Below the pieces are notes generated by a model that searched no databases, was not told where the DNA came from, and saw only the letters and a program-made list of their open reading frames with translations. DNA of 64,000 nt from CAYRJD01 sp965205925 (GTDB lineage Bacteria > Actinomycetota > Acidimicrobiia > Acidimicrobiales > Poriferisodalaceae). This document shows, in pieces, positions 15,768-24,190 of the stretch. Numbering within the stretch: position 1 is the first letter of the stretch; every line of letters begins with the position of its first letter. The stretch lies in assembly GCA_965205925.1 (NCBI GenBank), contig OZ242183.1, forward strand, positions 558,001-622,000. The letters are read 5' to 3'. The translations under genes and the position numbers were made by a program.

Positions 15768-16549
15768 CTAGCTGGCTCGCGCACAGGTTTGACTCCGTTT
15801 TCGGTGGCCAGGTAAGTCATTGGCTCATCGCGCGGCTCAGTTGGCAGTAAGTCAACAACGTTGACCGACCAGCAGACACCTACACGTGTGCAGCTGGCAG
15901 GCAACCGATTCAACAAATCGTCGTAGTAGCCCATTCCGTGACCCAGCCGATTTCCGTGGCGATCAAAAAGCAGTCCTGGCACTAGCGCGACGCGGATCTG
16001 ATCGGTTGGTAGTTCTGGCGTGTCTTGTGTGGGCTGCCAAAAGCCGTACCGGTGTAGTTCTAGTGGTGCCGTAGCTGCGTGGACGGTAAGTGGTCCGTTC
16101 TCTGGTGTACGAGTAATAGCGAAATGTTCCCAGCCGACCCGGTTTGGTATCGGATCAAGCCGTGGCTCGTGGGCTGGCTTTGCTATTGGTGGAGTGTTAG
16201 TTGGAGTTATTGGTGGAGTGTTAGTTGGAGTTATTGGTGGAGTGTTAGTTGGAGTTATTGGTGGAGTAGTAGCTGGGGTTATAGCTAGATAAAACAAGAT
16301 CAGCGCTTCTTTTTGGGCAAGAACCGGTGTTAGAAAATCAGCAAGACCGGCTAATAGCTGGAGGTGAGGTCGGTTGGGTTGGCTGTCGTTTTGCTGTGCG
16401 CCAGTTGGCTCGCTATCTGCAGCGGGACGCGAGCGACTCCACTCGCGCCAAGCCGACTTTGAGTCGGTGGGACTTGGCTGACCTGGTGGAGTGTTTGGTG
16501 GAGTAATAGCTGGAGTATTTGGTGGAGTAATAGCTGGAGTAATAGTCAA
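15764..16549 (-). CDS. 5-formyltetrahydrofolate cyclo-ligase family protein with repeat insertions
   Basis: The 261-residue protein has the cyclo-ligase framework. There is an N-terminal KSAWREWSRSRP helix, a strand LILFYLAI, then HEPRLDPIP, LELHRYGFWQPT, and the ATP/substrate loop VPGLLFDRHGNRLGHGMGYY followed by DDLL. The family converts 5-formyl-THF to 5,10-methenyl-THF using ATP. Two Thr/Pro-rich stretches are foreign to it: residues about 2-22 and about 90-122, the latter three copies of TPPITPTN plus a degenerate one, both made by minisatellite DNA. The second sits between a core strand and the HEPRL segment. The start is TTG 16549, overlapping the upstream SDR stop (TTGA). Activity with the insert is uncertain. 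Confidence 0.78.
   Translation of the reverse strand: MTITPAITPPNTPAITPPNTPPGQPSPTDSKSAWREWSRSRPAADSEPTGAQQNDSQPNRPHLQLLAGLADFLTPVLAQKEALILFYLAITPATTPPITPTNTPPITPTNTPPITPTNTPPIAKPAHEPRLDPIPNRVGWEHFAITRTPENGPLTVHAATAPLELHRYGFWQPTQDTPELPTDQIRVALVPGLLFDRHGNRLGHGMGYYDDLLNRLPASCTRVGVCWSVNVVDLLPTEPRDEPMTYLATENGVKPVREPAS
16185..16280 (+). repeat. 24-base minisatellite inside the folate cyclo-ligase gene
   Basis: Three perfect copies of a 24-base unit beginning ATTGGTGGAGTG and ending GTTGGAGTT lie at 16185-16208, 16209-16232 and 16233-16256. A fourth, degenerate copy is at 16257-16280. The unit is itself two diverged 12-mers of the type GGTGGAGTTATT. Because 24 is a multiple of three, it adds an in-frame eight-residue repeat to the protein. 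Confidence 0.95.
16485..16544 (+). repeat. Five 12-base tandem units at the start of the folate cyclo-ligase gene
   Basis: Units of GGTGGAGTAATA type (with GCTGGAGTATTT and GGTGGAGTGTTT variants) occupy 16485-16496, 16497-16508, 16509-16520, 16521-16532 and 16533-16544. They abut the start codon and supply most of the first 22 codons. The core matches the 24-base repeat within the same gene. Confidence 0.9.
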
Positions 16550-17283
16550 GCAATCGTTTCTGGCACGTTGCTAACCAGCAGTTCCGCAACCGAAGCGGTG
16601 TTTTCCAGGCGCAAAATGTGTGCCACAGTGTCGGCTAAGTCGTTGGCATCGATCATGATTGATTCGTCCACTCCAAAGTCTGCGGTCATGTCGGTTTTGA
16701 CATATCCCGGGCACACCGCAGTGCAGCGAATGCCATTTTTAAACTCACCGTGGCGAACGGAGTGATGTAGCGCCATGGCGGCATGTTTGCTCATGGCGTA
16801 GCCCGGCGCAAAGGTGCCATTCACACGCTTGCCCGACATTGAAATCACGTTCACTATGCGTCCTTCACCGCTTTGGCGTAGATGCGGCAGAGCTGCTCTT
16901 GTCATAAATAACGGTGCTTTGGCGTTGACCGCCCACATCTCTTCCAGATGCTCTTCGGTTAGCTCGTCAAAGAGGTCGGTGTGGATGACGCCAGCGTTGT
17001 TGACCAGACAGTCCAGTCGACCGTGAGCTTCGATCACTTCGGCTACCCAGTGGTCTGGCGCGCCGAGGTCTTTGGCGTCGTATTGATGGGTGGTGATGAG
17101 CGCTTGGTTGGTTGGTGCGCCAGAGTTAGCGGCTGTGCTTTGAAGAGTTTCTTGCAGGCTTGCAACATCGCGTGCGCCTAGCGCCAATGCCCATCCGTTG
17201 GCATGTAGCGCTGTTGCTAGTGCGGCACCTATGCCGCGGTTAGCTCCGCTAATCATTGCTACCTGGCCTGAAATGTCTCGCAT
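16546..17283 (-). CDS. SDR family oxidoreductase
   Basis: A 245-residue classical short-chain dehydrogenase. The cofactor motif is GANRGIG (residues about 14-20), with LVNNAGVI at about 93-100, the catalytic Ser in VNVISMSGKRV, and the YxxxK pair in YAMSKHAAM. Residue G36-A37-R38-D39 after the second strand (ALGARD) is compatible with NADP(H). Substrate is not predictable. Its stop codon TGA overlaps the TTG start of the downstream cyclo-ligase gene, so the two are translationally coupled. Confidence 0.9.
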   Translation of the reverse strand: MRDISGQVAMISGANRGIGAALATALHANGWALALGARDVASLQETLQSTAANSGAPTNQALITTHQYDAKDLGAPDHWVAEVIEAHGRLDCLVNNAGVIHTDLFDELTEEHLEEMWAVNAKAPLFMTRAALPHLRQSGEGRIVNVISMSGKRVNGTFAPGYAMSKHAAMALHHSVRHGEFKNGIRCTAVCPGYVKTDMTADFGVDESIMIDANDLADTVAHILRLENTASVAELLVSNVPETIA

Positions 17284-17347
17284 TACCGCAGGGTAGAGGC
17301 CAGTGGAACCTAGCGCTAGGCGGTAACTAGACAGTAACTAAGCAGTA

Positions 17348-18064
17348 CTAAGCGGTAGTAGTCGGCTCGACGGCCCAGCTTGCGTGACTGCCCCACCGGT
17401 CGTCAAACACGATTTCATTCAGAGGCAAGCGCCGCACCGGCCCGTGCTTTCCTACGGGTCGTCCAAGTGGGATGACCGCGTGGATGGCGACTTCGTCGGG
17501 AATGTTCAGCAGCCTGTGAAGCTCGGATTCGACTGGCGCGTGCCAGCCAGTGATTACACCGCCATAGCCGAGTGCGCGCGCCGCCAGCAATAGGTTTTGC
17601 ACGGCGGGATATACCGAAGCACCTTCGGTATGTGTAGCGGGGCGGTGGCGCTCCAGACATGCCAGCACAACTACGGGCGCTTGCTCGAAGTTGTCTACGA
17701 AATGCTGCATGGTGCGAGCCATGCGTGCTTTTGGGGAGTCGGTTTTGCTATTGGCAGCCTCGTATCCGTCGGTGTGAGATTTTTCTTTCCAGCCAGCTCG
17801 AAACGCGCCACCCAACAAGACCTTGGCCTGCTTAGCGAGCGGCCCATCACGCAACACCAAAAACCTGAACTTCTGCCGGTTAGACCCACTCGGCGCTCGT
17901 CCGGCGTGCCACAAAATCGTGCTTAGATCTTCATCGGGAATCGTGTCTGGCTTGTAGCGGCGAATAGCACGTGTAGTAGCAAGACCTTCAAGCAAACCGA
18001 CCGGCTCGGATCCGGCAGGCTTGCTCGCATCGCTGCCGCTTGAGATAGGCATAGAAGTAGGCAT
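17348..18064 (-). CDS. Nitroreductase family protein
   Basis: The 238-residue product has the FMN-dependent nitroreductase pattern. It opens with TTRAIRRYKPDTIPDEDLST and continues AGRAPSGSNRQKFRFLVL (phosphate-binding region). The middle has YPAVQNLLLAARALGYGGVI, and the end has IPDEVAIHAVIPLGRPVGKH. Such proteins reduce nitro groups, quinones or activated double bonds, and in Actinobacteria sometimes act with F420 systems. It lies two bases from the stop of the ClC gene, so the two overlap functionally as one transcript. It is one of three nitroreductase-fold genes in the window. Confidence 0.88.
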   Translation of the reverse strand: MPTSMPISSGSDASKPAGSEPVGLLEGLATTRAIRRYKPDTIPDEDLSTILWHAGRAPSGSNRQKFRFLVLRDGPLAKQAKVLLGGAFRAGWKEKSHTDGYEAANSKTDSPKARMARTMQHFVDNFEQAPVVVLACLERHRPATHTEGASVYPAVQNLLLAARALGYGGVITGWHAPVESELHRLLNIPDEVAIHAVIPLGRPVGKHGPVRRLPLNEIVFDDRWGSHASWAVEPTTTA

Positions 18065-18066
18065 AG

Positions 18067-19731
18067 CTAAGAGGTCGATAGCAGGTCGACCAGTTTCACG
18101 ATTTCATTCTCAGTTATCACGCCAACCACACGGTTACCGCTGTCCACCACCGGGTACAGCTCCACCTCTGCATCGGTCAAAGCCTCGGTGGCTTCGCGCA
18201 AGGTCCACGATGGGCGCGCAGGCATCAGATCGGTCACCATTGCTTCGCGCACCGTTACGTTGTCCCACTCCGATTGTTCGATCTGTTGCACGTCGGCTAG
18301 TCGAATCACACCCAGATAACGCTTGTTTTCAGGGTCGGCCACCACCGCAACCACCTGACTCTTGGGTATTGCTGTCTTCCACACAAAATCTTTCAAGGTG
18401 TCATCCGGATTTGCCAGAGTCACATTGCGAATCAATGCTTGGGTCACAGGCATTTGCATGCGCCGCTCTAGGTAGCCGGTGCGCGCTTGACGCTGAAAAA
18501 GCGAAACCGACGAAGAGCCCACCACCACCTGAGTAACTGCCACTGCGATCAAGCCAGGCACCACAAAGTTGGGCGCGCCTGTTGATTCGGCCACGAACAT
18601 CACCGCAGCTAACGGCGTGCGATAACCAGCAGCCAGGAAAGCGGCTACACCAATGAACGGGAAGAACGCCAGCGAATCGGCACCCACGTCTATCCAGCCA
18701 CCCACTAGTCGTCCAACGATCAGACCGAAGACCGCTAACGGAATAAACACGCCACCCACTCCGCCGCCCGCTAACACCGTGGAGGTGGCAACCACGCGCG
18801 CTACTAGCAGTGCTCCCAACAACCACAACGACGATTGCGGATCGAGCACCCATTGCGTTAGTTGACCTTCGGTAGTGGGACCCAACGTGAGTGGAGCATC
18901 AAAGAGGTAGTGCGACACCACCGTTAGCCCCGACAAGATCGCTGCGCCAATTAGAGCGGTCAACCACCACGGACGATTCGACTGGTTGATGCGCTTAGCG
19001 CGAGCCACGATGCGTGAAAAGAGTGTTGCCCCAAGCCCACACAACGCTCCCACCACAGCGGCTCCGATTAGCTCACGTCTGCCGAACCCGGCTGACACCG
19101 CGGCTGTGTCAGCGTCAAAGGGCAAGGTAGTGAAGTCTGTTACGAGCACGTAAGTGATGTAGCTGCTGGCACTAGATAGCAAAGCGGGTAGCAGAGCACG
19201 ACGACCGAGATCGCTCTTATAAGGAGCCTCTAGGGCGAACAACACTCCGGTTGCTGGCGCCTGAAATATGGCGCTAACCCCGGCGGCTGCACCGGCTACC
19301 AGCAGTCCGTATCCGTCTTGACCGCGGAACAGCTTCTTAAGATATTTCTGAGTGAAAGAGCCGGTAGTCGCACCTGCGTAAATGGCAGGACCCTCCAATC
19401 CGACAGCACCACCCAGCCCGACTGTGGCAATCCCTGCAGCAAGTCGAAACGGTAGATAACGCAGCAGCATCGGGTGGTTGCGATTGTGGTAAGCGCGGAC
19501 GTATTCCTCTGAAGTGGAGCTAGACAGCGCACGCCCGGCGTTGGCCCAGCGCAATATCAGCACCGCTGTAAATAACCCGACAGCGGGTGCTAGCGCTTGT
19601 TGCCAGAGGTCCAGCTCAAGCACTCGCTGCAGCAGCACTTCCTCGCTAACCAGGGCGACCGCCGCTACAAGAAGTCCTGTGGCTATACCAACGGCGATGT
19701 AAGCGCCCAACCGAAGTAGTCGATTTTTCAC
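18067..19731 (-). CDS. ClC-family chloride channel/transporter with C-terminal CBS domains
   Basis: A 554-residue membrane protein of the ClC family. The gating-glutamate motif appears as GLEGPAIYAG, the later ion-binding motif as GVGGVFIPLAVFG, with many hydrophobic helices between. From about residue 430 a soluble region holds two CBS-like modules (VVAVVADPENKRYLGVIRLA and LYPVVDSGNRVVGVITENEI). Retention of the glutamate leaves H+/Cl- exchange possible. Role is probably pH or volume homeostasis. The gene precedes the nitroreductase on the same strand and ends next to a tRNA-Ser gene. Confidence 0.93.
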   Translation of the reverse strand: MKNRLLRLGAYIAVGIATGLLVAAVALVSEEVLLQRVLELDLWQQALAPAVGLFTAVLILRWANAGRALSSSTSEEYVRAYHNRNHPMLLRYLPFRLAAGIATVGLGGAVGLEGPAIYAGATTGSFTQKYLKKLFRGQDGYGLLVAGAAAGVSAIFQAPATGVLFALEAPYKSDLGRRALLPALLSSASSYITYVLVTDFTTLPFDADTAAVSAGFGRRELIGAAVVGALCGLGATLFSRIVARAKRINQSNRPWWLTALIGAAILSGLTVVSHYLFDAPLTLGPTTEGQLTQWVLDPQSSLWLLGALLVARVVATSTVLAGGGVGGVFIPLAVFGLIVGRLVGGWIDVGADSLAFFPFIGVAAFLAAGYRTPLAAVMFVAESTGAPNFVVPGLIAVAVTQVVVGSSSVSLFQRQARTGYLERRMQMPVTQALIRNVTLANPDDTLKDFVWKTAIPKSQVVAVVADPENKRYLGVIRLADVQQIEQSEWDNVTVREAMVTDLMPARPSWTLREATEALTDAEVELYPVVDSGNRVVGVITENEIVKLVDLLSTS

Positions 19732-19734
19732 GTG

Positions 19735-19823
19735 CGGAGAGGGTGGGATTCGAACCCACGGATGGGGTAACCCATCACTTCCTTAGCAGGGAAGCCCGTT
19801 CAACCAGACTCCGGCACCTCTCC
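19735..19823 (-). tRNA. tRNA-Ser (GCT)
   Basis: On the minus strand an 88-base body plus discriminator G folds as a class II tRNA. The acceptor is GGAGAGG/CCTCTCC, the D-arm starts GCCGGAGTCTGG, the anticodon loop CTGCTAA has anticodon GCT, a long variable arm follows, and the T-arm is GTGGGTTCGAATCCCAC. CCA is not encoded. It decodes AGC/AGU. Confidence 0.95.
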
Positions 19824-19970
19824 ACGACCAAGCCATTACGACCGTCAGACTCCAAGTTGAGTTGGCAGCGCCTGACGTCGGTAATGGCCGGGCCGGTTGC
19901 GGCAGTGATGCTAGCGATCTTGGCAGACCAGCTTCGGGTCTAGTTGACGGGCGTCGGTAACGTAGCCCCC

Positions 19971-20055
19971 GGAGGGGTGGCAGAGCGGACGAATGCGACG
20001 GTCTTGAAAACCGTTGAGGTGCAAGCCTCCGGGGGTTCGAATCCCCCTCCCTCCG
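19971..20055 (+). tRNA. tRNA-Ser (TGA)
   Basis: A class II tRNA with acceptor GGAGGGG pairing TCCCTCC, anticodon stem-loop ACGGTCTTGAAAACCGT (anticodon TGA), long variable arm, and T-arm GGGGGTTCGAATCCCCC. The discriminator is G and no CCA follows. It reads UCA and other UCN codons. The 3' end is two bases from the pheA stop on the other strand. Its TGA anticodon is for serine, not the UGA stop/Sec codon. Confidence 0.95.
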
Positions 20056-20057
20056 CG

Positions 20058-21038
20058 TTACTGCGCTATACCGCGACGCAAGCCGTCCAGCCAGTTGTCG
20101 GCTTCGTTGCGAGCAGCTGCTGCTGCTTTACGTTCTTGCTCAATAACGCTTGTTGAACCATCATCGGCGCTATCGGCAGTGCCGACTTCGCTAGCGGCGG
20201 GATACGAGCCCAAGAACTTCACTTCGTGTTGCTTCATCTTGAGATGACGTAAACAGTCGGTAACTATCTCGTCGGCGATGTGTCCGTCAAAATCGAGCAG
20301 AAAGCAATAATCACCAAGATTCGTGCGAGTGGGCCGCGATTCCAAGCGAGTTAGATCAATGCCTCGCGCAGCAAACTCTTGCAAGATCTGCAGCAAGCTG
20401 CCTGGAGCATTTTTGCGCTGAAACACCACAACGCTGGTCTTGTCTCGGCCCGTTGGAGCAGGGACACCCTCTGCGGCCAGCAGCAAGAACCTCGTCTTGT
20501 TGCCGCGATGGTCTTCGATGGCGGTTGCTAAGGCATCTAGGCCGTACACCTCACCTGCTCGCGGGCTAGCGATTACCGCTACAGCGCTGTTGTTTTCTTC
20601 GCTCAGCTGGCGTGCTGCTTCAGCGGTGGAGGTGGACGCCGTCAGCTGGGCGTCTGGCAGTTTTTCGTGCAAAAAGGTACGGCACTGCGCCAGCGCTACT
20701 GGAAACGTTGTCACTGTCTGAATGTCGGTGAGCTTGCTCTGGGGCAGTGCCAGCAGATCGAGTTGGACGTTTAGCACTACCTCTCGCTGAATCAACAGTG
20801 ACAGATCAAATGCCAAAGTGTCCTGGGTGACGTTGACCGCTCCTTCGATTGCGTTTTCGATCGGCACAAATCCCGCATCAACCGACCCTTGCGCTAACGC
20901 TGTGAGCACGTCGGGGATTGACGAGTAGGGCTGGCCGGTGGCTGCGGCCAGATCGGGTTGGCTGAGCAAGGCCTGCTCGGTGTAGGTGCCAAGCGGGCCG
21001 AGATAGCCGATACGTGTGTGAGGTTCAACGGTGCTCAT
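20058..21038 (-). CDS. pheA: Prephenate dehydratase
   Basis: The protein (326 residues from ATG 21038) has the catalytic domain opening IGYLGPLGTYTEQALLSQ, the signature VDAGFVPIENAIEGAVNVTQ, a late NKTRFLLL (conserved Thr-Arg-Phe), and a C-terminal ACT regulatory domain with GSLLQILQEFAARGIDLTRL followed by ESRP, the phenylalanine-binding motif. It converts prephenate to phenylpyruvate and should be feedback-inhibited by phenylalanine. ATG 21038 is preferred over an upstream ATG at 21143 because an AGAGG lies upstream, the domain begins nine residues later, and the longer form would overlap the divergent larB start. Confidence 0.95.
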   Translation of the reverse strand: MSTVEPHTRIGYLGPLGTYTEQALLSQPDLAAATGQPYSSIPDVLTALAQGSVDAGFVPIENAIEGAVNVTQDTLAFDLSLLIQREVVLNVQLDLLALPQSKLTDIQTVTTFPVALAQCRTFLHEKLPDAQLTASTSTAEAARQLSEENNSAVAVIASPRAGEVYGLDALATAIEDHRGNKTRFLLLAAEGVPAPTGRDKTSVVVFQRKNAPGSLLQILQEFAARGIDLTRLESRPTRTNLGDYCFLLDFDGHIADEIVTDCLRHLKMKQHEVKFLGSYPAASEVGTADSADDGSTSVIEQERKAAAAARNEADNWLDGLRRGIAQ

Positions 21039-21134
21039 TCGTGATTGCCTCTTTCTTCTTGTCTTTTTGGCTTTTTGTGCGCCCGATTTATTTGTGGAGC
21101 TTCGGCGCGAGCCAACAGGCGGCAGGATAGGACC

Positions 21135-21914
21135 ATGGAACAAGCACGACTAGCTGAACTGCTAGCCGGAGTGGCTGACGGCTCGGTCGCAGCCGACGAT
21201 GCCATGGCGATCTTGCGCCGCTTACCGTTTGCAGATTTGTCTCACACGCGTGTCGATCATCACCGCCAGATTCGCACCGGTAAGGCCGAGGCGGTGTACG
21301 GGCCGAACAAAACTCCCGCTCAATGCGTAGACATCGTGGGAGAGCTACTGGCCGCGGGTGACGGGCCGGTTGTGTTGACGCGTGTGAACGAAGCCCAGAG
21401 CGCGGCGGTGCTAGCGGCTCATAAGGGCGGACTGTGTCGTGCCGGGGTAGTGGTATGGCGCAGCGCTGAGGCTCACTCAGCAAACGCGGTGCCAGCGAAT
21501 GTGGTGATAGCTGCGGCCGGAACATCGGACGGACCAGTGGCCGAGGAGGCCGCTGCGGTATTGGCTGCTCACGGTGTAATAGCGGTGAGCGTGCCCGATA
21601 TAGGTGTCGCTGGGCTACACAGACTGCTAGCTGAGATGGACACGCTGGCAGCGGCCGATGTGGTGATCGTGGTGGCCGGTATGGAAGGCGCCCTGGCAAC
21701 AGCGGTCGGCGGTATTACGGCTGCACCGGTGATTGCGGTGCCGACAAGTTCTGGTTATGGGTCAGCGTTGGAAGGTGTAACCGCAATGTTGGCGATGCTT
21801 AGCTCGTGCGCAGCGGGAGTAACCGTGGTTGGTATCGACAACGGATTCGGAGCGGCGATGGCGACGTTGCGAATCTTGGATCTGAATGAGCATGCCAGTG
21901 CCGCGCGGCATTAG
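21135..21914 (+). CDS. larB: Nickel pincer cofactor biosynthesis protein LarB
   Basis: A 259-residue protein of the PurE-like LarB family. The N-terminal helices (LLAGVADGSVAADDAMAILR) precede VDHHRQIRTGKAEAVYGPNK and TPAQCVDIVGELLAAG. The NCAIR-mutase-type core includes AAGTSDGPVAEEAAAVL, then DVVIVVAGMEGALATAVGG and PTSSGYGSALEGVTAMLAML. LarB carboxylates and hydrolyses nicotinic acid adenine dinucleotide in the first step of nickel-pincer nucleotide synthesis. ATG 21135 follows a GGATAGG ribosome site; further upstream in-frame codons are unlike the family. It overlaps larC by 29 bases. Confidence 0.92.
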   Translation: MEQARLAELLAGVADGSVAADDAMAILRRLPFADLSHTRVDHHRQIRTGKAEAVYGPNKTPAQCVDIVGELLAAGDGPVVLTRVNEAQSAAVLAAHKGGLCRAGVVVWRSAEAHSANAVPANVVIAAAGTSDGPVAEEAAAVLAAHGVIAVSVPDIGVAGLHRLLAEMDTLAAADVVIVVAGMEGALATAVGGITAAPVIAVPTSSGYGSALEGVTAMLAMLSSCAAGVTVVGIDNGFGAAMATLRILDLNEHASAARH

Positions 21915-23169
21915 CACCGGCACCGTCGCCTGGTTTCACCCGGTGTCTGGTATCGCGGGTGACATGGCGTTGGGTGCTCTGCTCGATGCTGGTGCGAGCT
22001 TGGAATATGTTCGCAGCGCTGTGGCTGGACTCGACGTGTCGGGCTGGGAGCTAGCCAGTGAAGCAGTCAAGCGAGCCGGCATAGCCGCCACTAAGGCTGT
22101 GGTGACCACCGAGCAATCACGATTACATTCACACGCACATACACACGCGCATGCTCATGGCGAGTCCCACGCTGAACCCCACTCTCACGGCGATACCGGT
22201 CAACGCCGCTGGAGCGACATCGCAAAACTCCTAGCCGAAGCCGAGTTTCGCGCTGAGCGAGTGCGGGAGCGTTCACAGCAGATCTTCGAACGACTGGCGA
22301 TCGCTGAGTCACAGGTCCATGGCATCGATCCGGCTGAAGTTCATTTCCACGAGGTAGGCGCTCTCGATGCGATTGTTGACATCGTCGGTGTGGCCGCTGC
22401 TCTAGAGAGTCTTGGTGTTGATGCGGTCGGTTGCGGACCGGTTGCGGTCGGAACAGGTCAGGTTGCAACCGATCATGGGATGCTGCCAAACCCGGCACCG
22501 GCTGTGGTGAGACTGCTGGACGGATTTGAAGTAAAGGGGATTGCTACGAGCGTTGAGCTGACAACGCCGACCGGAGCGGCGATAGTGGCGGCTTTAGCTG
22601 AGACGTCGGCTCCACTGCCGGCGCTGACGATCACTGCCTCGGGCTATGGCGCGGGCACGGCTGATCCATCTGACCGTCCGAACGTGACGCAAGTGGTAAT
22701 CGGCAAACTGGCATTGCAAACAGAACAAGGCTCTGGTGCAGGCTCTGAACTAATAGAGCTATCCACCAATCTTGACGACGCAACCGGCGAGGTCTTGGCT
22801 CACGCCATCTCAGCATTGATAGACGCTGGTGCGCTTGACGCTTGGGTAGTGCCGATTGTTATGAAAAAGGGGCGCCCCGCGCATTGCTTACATGTGCTGT
22901 GCCAGCCGTCGCTGGCCGCCGCACTGACGGAACTAGTGATGACGCTTACCGGCACGCTGGGTGTTCGGGCGGTGACCGTTTATCGCACAACCGCGCCTCG
23001 CAGCCAGGTACTGGTAGAGGTTGACGGTCAGCCGGTGACGGTCAAACTCGGTCCGCAACGCGCCAAGGCTGAAAGTGATGATGCACAACGAGCCGCAAAG
23101 GTGCTGGGGGTAGCTCCCATGGAAGTTGCCGCGCGCGCCGAACGGATCGCGAACGAGCTAGCTGACTAG
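21886..23169 (+). CDS. larC: Nickel pincer cofactor biosynthesis protein LarC
   Basis: The 427-residue product has the LarC opening WFHPVSGIAGDMALGALLDA, a His-rich loop at about residues 81-103 (HSHAHTHAHAHG and onward) suited to nickel, EVHFHEVGALDAIVDIVG, LTTPTGAAIVAAL, ASGYGAGTADPSDRPNVTQV, and the C-terminal METHyl-like ferredoxin fold with ELSTNLDDATGEVLAHAI and KKGRPAHCLHVLC. LarC is the CTP-dependent nickel insertase that completes the pincer cofactor. Here it is one continuous frame, unlike the frameshifted larC1/larC2 of lactobacilli. larE and a LarA-type racemase are not in the window. Confidence 0.93.
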   Translation: MSMPVPRGISTGTVAWFHPVSGIAGDMALGALLDAGASLEYVRSAVAGLDVSGWELASEAVKRAGIAATKAVVTTEQSRLHSHAHTHAHAHGESHAEPHSHGDTGQRRWSDIAKLLAEAEFRAERVRERSQQIFERLAIAESQVHGIDPAEVHFHEVGALDAIVDIVGVAAALESLGVDAVGCGPVAVGTGQVATDHGMLPNPAPAVVRLLDGFEVKGIATSVELTTPTGAAIVAALAETSAPLPALTITASGYGAGTADPSDRPNVTQVVIGKLALQTEQGSGAGSELIELSTNLDDATGEVLAHAISALIDAGALDAWVVPIVMKKGRPAHCLHVLCQPSLAAALTELVMTLTGTLGVRAVTVYRTTAPRSQVLVEVDGQPVTVKLGPQRAKAESDDAQRAAKVLGVAPMEVAARAERIANELAD

Positions 23170-23209
23170 GCGAGAAACATGCCTGTCGCGTCGTAAGCTG
23201 ACGCCAAAT

Positions 23210-23286
23210 GCGCCCGTAGCTCAATTGGACAGAGCGTCTGACTACGGATCAGAAGGTTGGGGGTTCGACTCCCTCCGGGCGTGCCA
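23210..23286 (+). tRNA. tRNA-Arg (ACG)
   Basis: Standard cloverleaf with acceptor GCGCCCG, D-arm GCTCAATTGGACAGAGC, anticodon stem-loop TCTGACTACGGATCAGA (anticodon ACG, expected to become ICG), T-arm GGGGGTTCGACTCCCTC and an encoded CCA at 23284-23286. It decodes CGU/CGC/CGA. Encoded CCA contrasts with the two tRNA-Ser genes nearby. Confidence 0.95.
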
Positions 23287-23298
23287 AACGAGTCAGCG

Positions 23299-24171
23299 CT
23301 AGGAACTAAACACACGGATCCTCGCCAACGATCGCCCAAATAGCACTAGCAAGAAAATCATCACCGCTACCAGTGCCAGCGTTGCCCCAGCAGCGGTGTC
23401 GTAATGAAAGCTGATTAGTAGCCCTACAAGCACCGCGACAGCTCCCAGCAAAATCGCCGTCAACATGATGCGAGATACGCGTCTCACCAGCAACGTAGCG
23501 GTGGCCGGTGGCGCAATCAAAAAGGCAAACACCAACAGATTTCCGACTACCTCAAACGAAGCCACGATTGATACCGCCAACAGCACCAACAGAGCACCGT
23601 GCGCTAAGCGAGGACGCAATCCCAACACACTGGCTTGGGTTTCATCAAATGTCAGCGCCAAAAACGCACGATGAAATACCACCACTCCCAGCACTGAAAT
23701 CGCAGCGGCAATGGCTTGGTTTCGTAAATCGTCAGACGTGATGCCAGTAATCGATCCGAACAAAAAGCGGTTCAGGTCGCCGGTGAAAAACCCAGACTGG
23801 CTAGACATAATCACCACCGCCAACGACAAGAATCCGACAAACAAAATCCCGATCGAAGTGTCGTCCGAAAGCGATGAATAGCTCTTGACTAAGCCGTGTC
23901 TGATGGCGTTGATGCCGCTAACCATCACCAGAGCGGCTATCAGAGCTCCCAGCGTGGTGTTAACACCTACGACATACGCAATGGCTATGCCCGGTAGCAC
24001 CCCGTGCGCCAAGGCGTCGCCTAAAAAACTCATACCGCGCAACACCACCCATGTGCCAACCACAGACGTGGCCAGCACCGCTAACAGACCCGCATACAGC
24101 GCGTCTCGCATGAAAGGGTTTTCGCTGAACGGTTCTATCCACCAGCTCCAAGGGTCGGTAATGAGCTCCAC
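23299..24171 (-). CDS. znuB: Zinc/manganese ABC transporter permease
   Basis: A 290-residue protein of the ABC-3 permease family with about eight membrane helices. It has VVLRGMSFLGDALAHGVLPG (family signature) early, SLSDDTSIGILFVGFL, GSITGITSDDLRNQAIAA, and LLVFAFLIAPPATATLLVRR late. It forms the membrane channel for metal import together with the upstream-encoded binding protein and the divergently encoded ATPase. The start lies 19 bases after the binding-protein gene. Zinc is favoured over manganese because a Zur-like regulator is nearby. Confidence 0.9.
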   Translation of the reverse strand: MELITDPWSWWIEPFSENPFMRDALYAGLLAVLATSVVGTWVVLRGMSFLGDALAHGVLPGIAIAYVVGVNTTLGALIAALVMVSGINAIRHGLVKSYSSLSDDTSIGILFVGFLSLAVVIMSSQSGFFTGDLNRFLFGSITGITSDDLRNQAIAAAISVLGVVVFHRAFLALTFDETQASVLGLRPRLAHGALLVLLAVSIVASFEVVGNLLVFAFLIAPPATATLLVRRVSRIMLTAILLGAVAVLVGLLISFHYDTAAGATLALVAVMIFLLVLFGRSLARIRVFSS

Positions 24172-24190
24172 GTTGGCTGTTTTGCTATCG

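Noticed and set aside
16185..16280. CRISPR-like array
   Set aside because: Units are contiguous with no unique spacers, lie in a coding gene, and have no cas genes nearby.
19971..20055. Selenocysteine tRNA (because the anticodon is TGA, the complement of UCA)
   Set aside because: Anticodon TGA reads serine UCA codons; selC needs anticodon TCA and an eight-base acceptor stem. This is ordinary tRNA-Ser.
21039..21143. N-terminal extension of prephenate dehydratase
   Set aside because: The extra 35 residues are basic low-complexity, overlap the divergent larB start, and the family domain begins just after ATG 21038.
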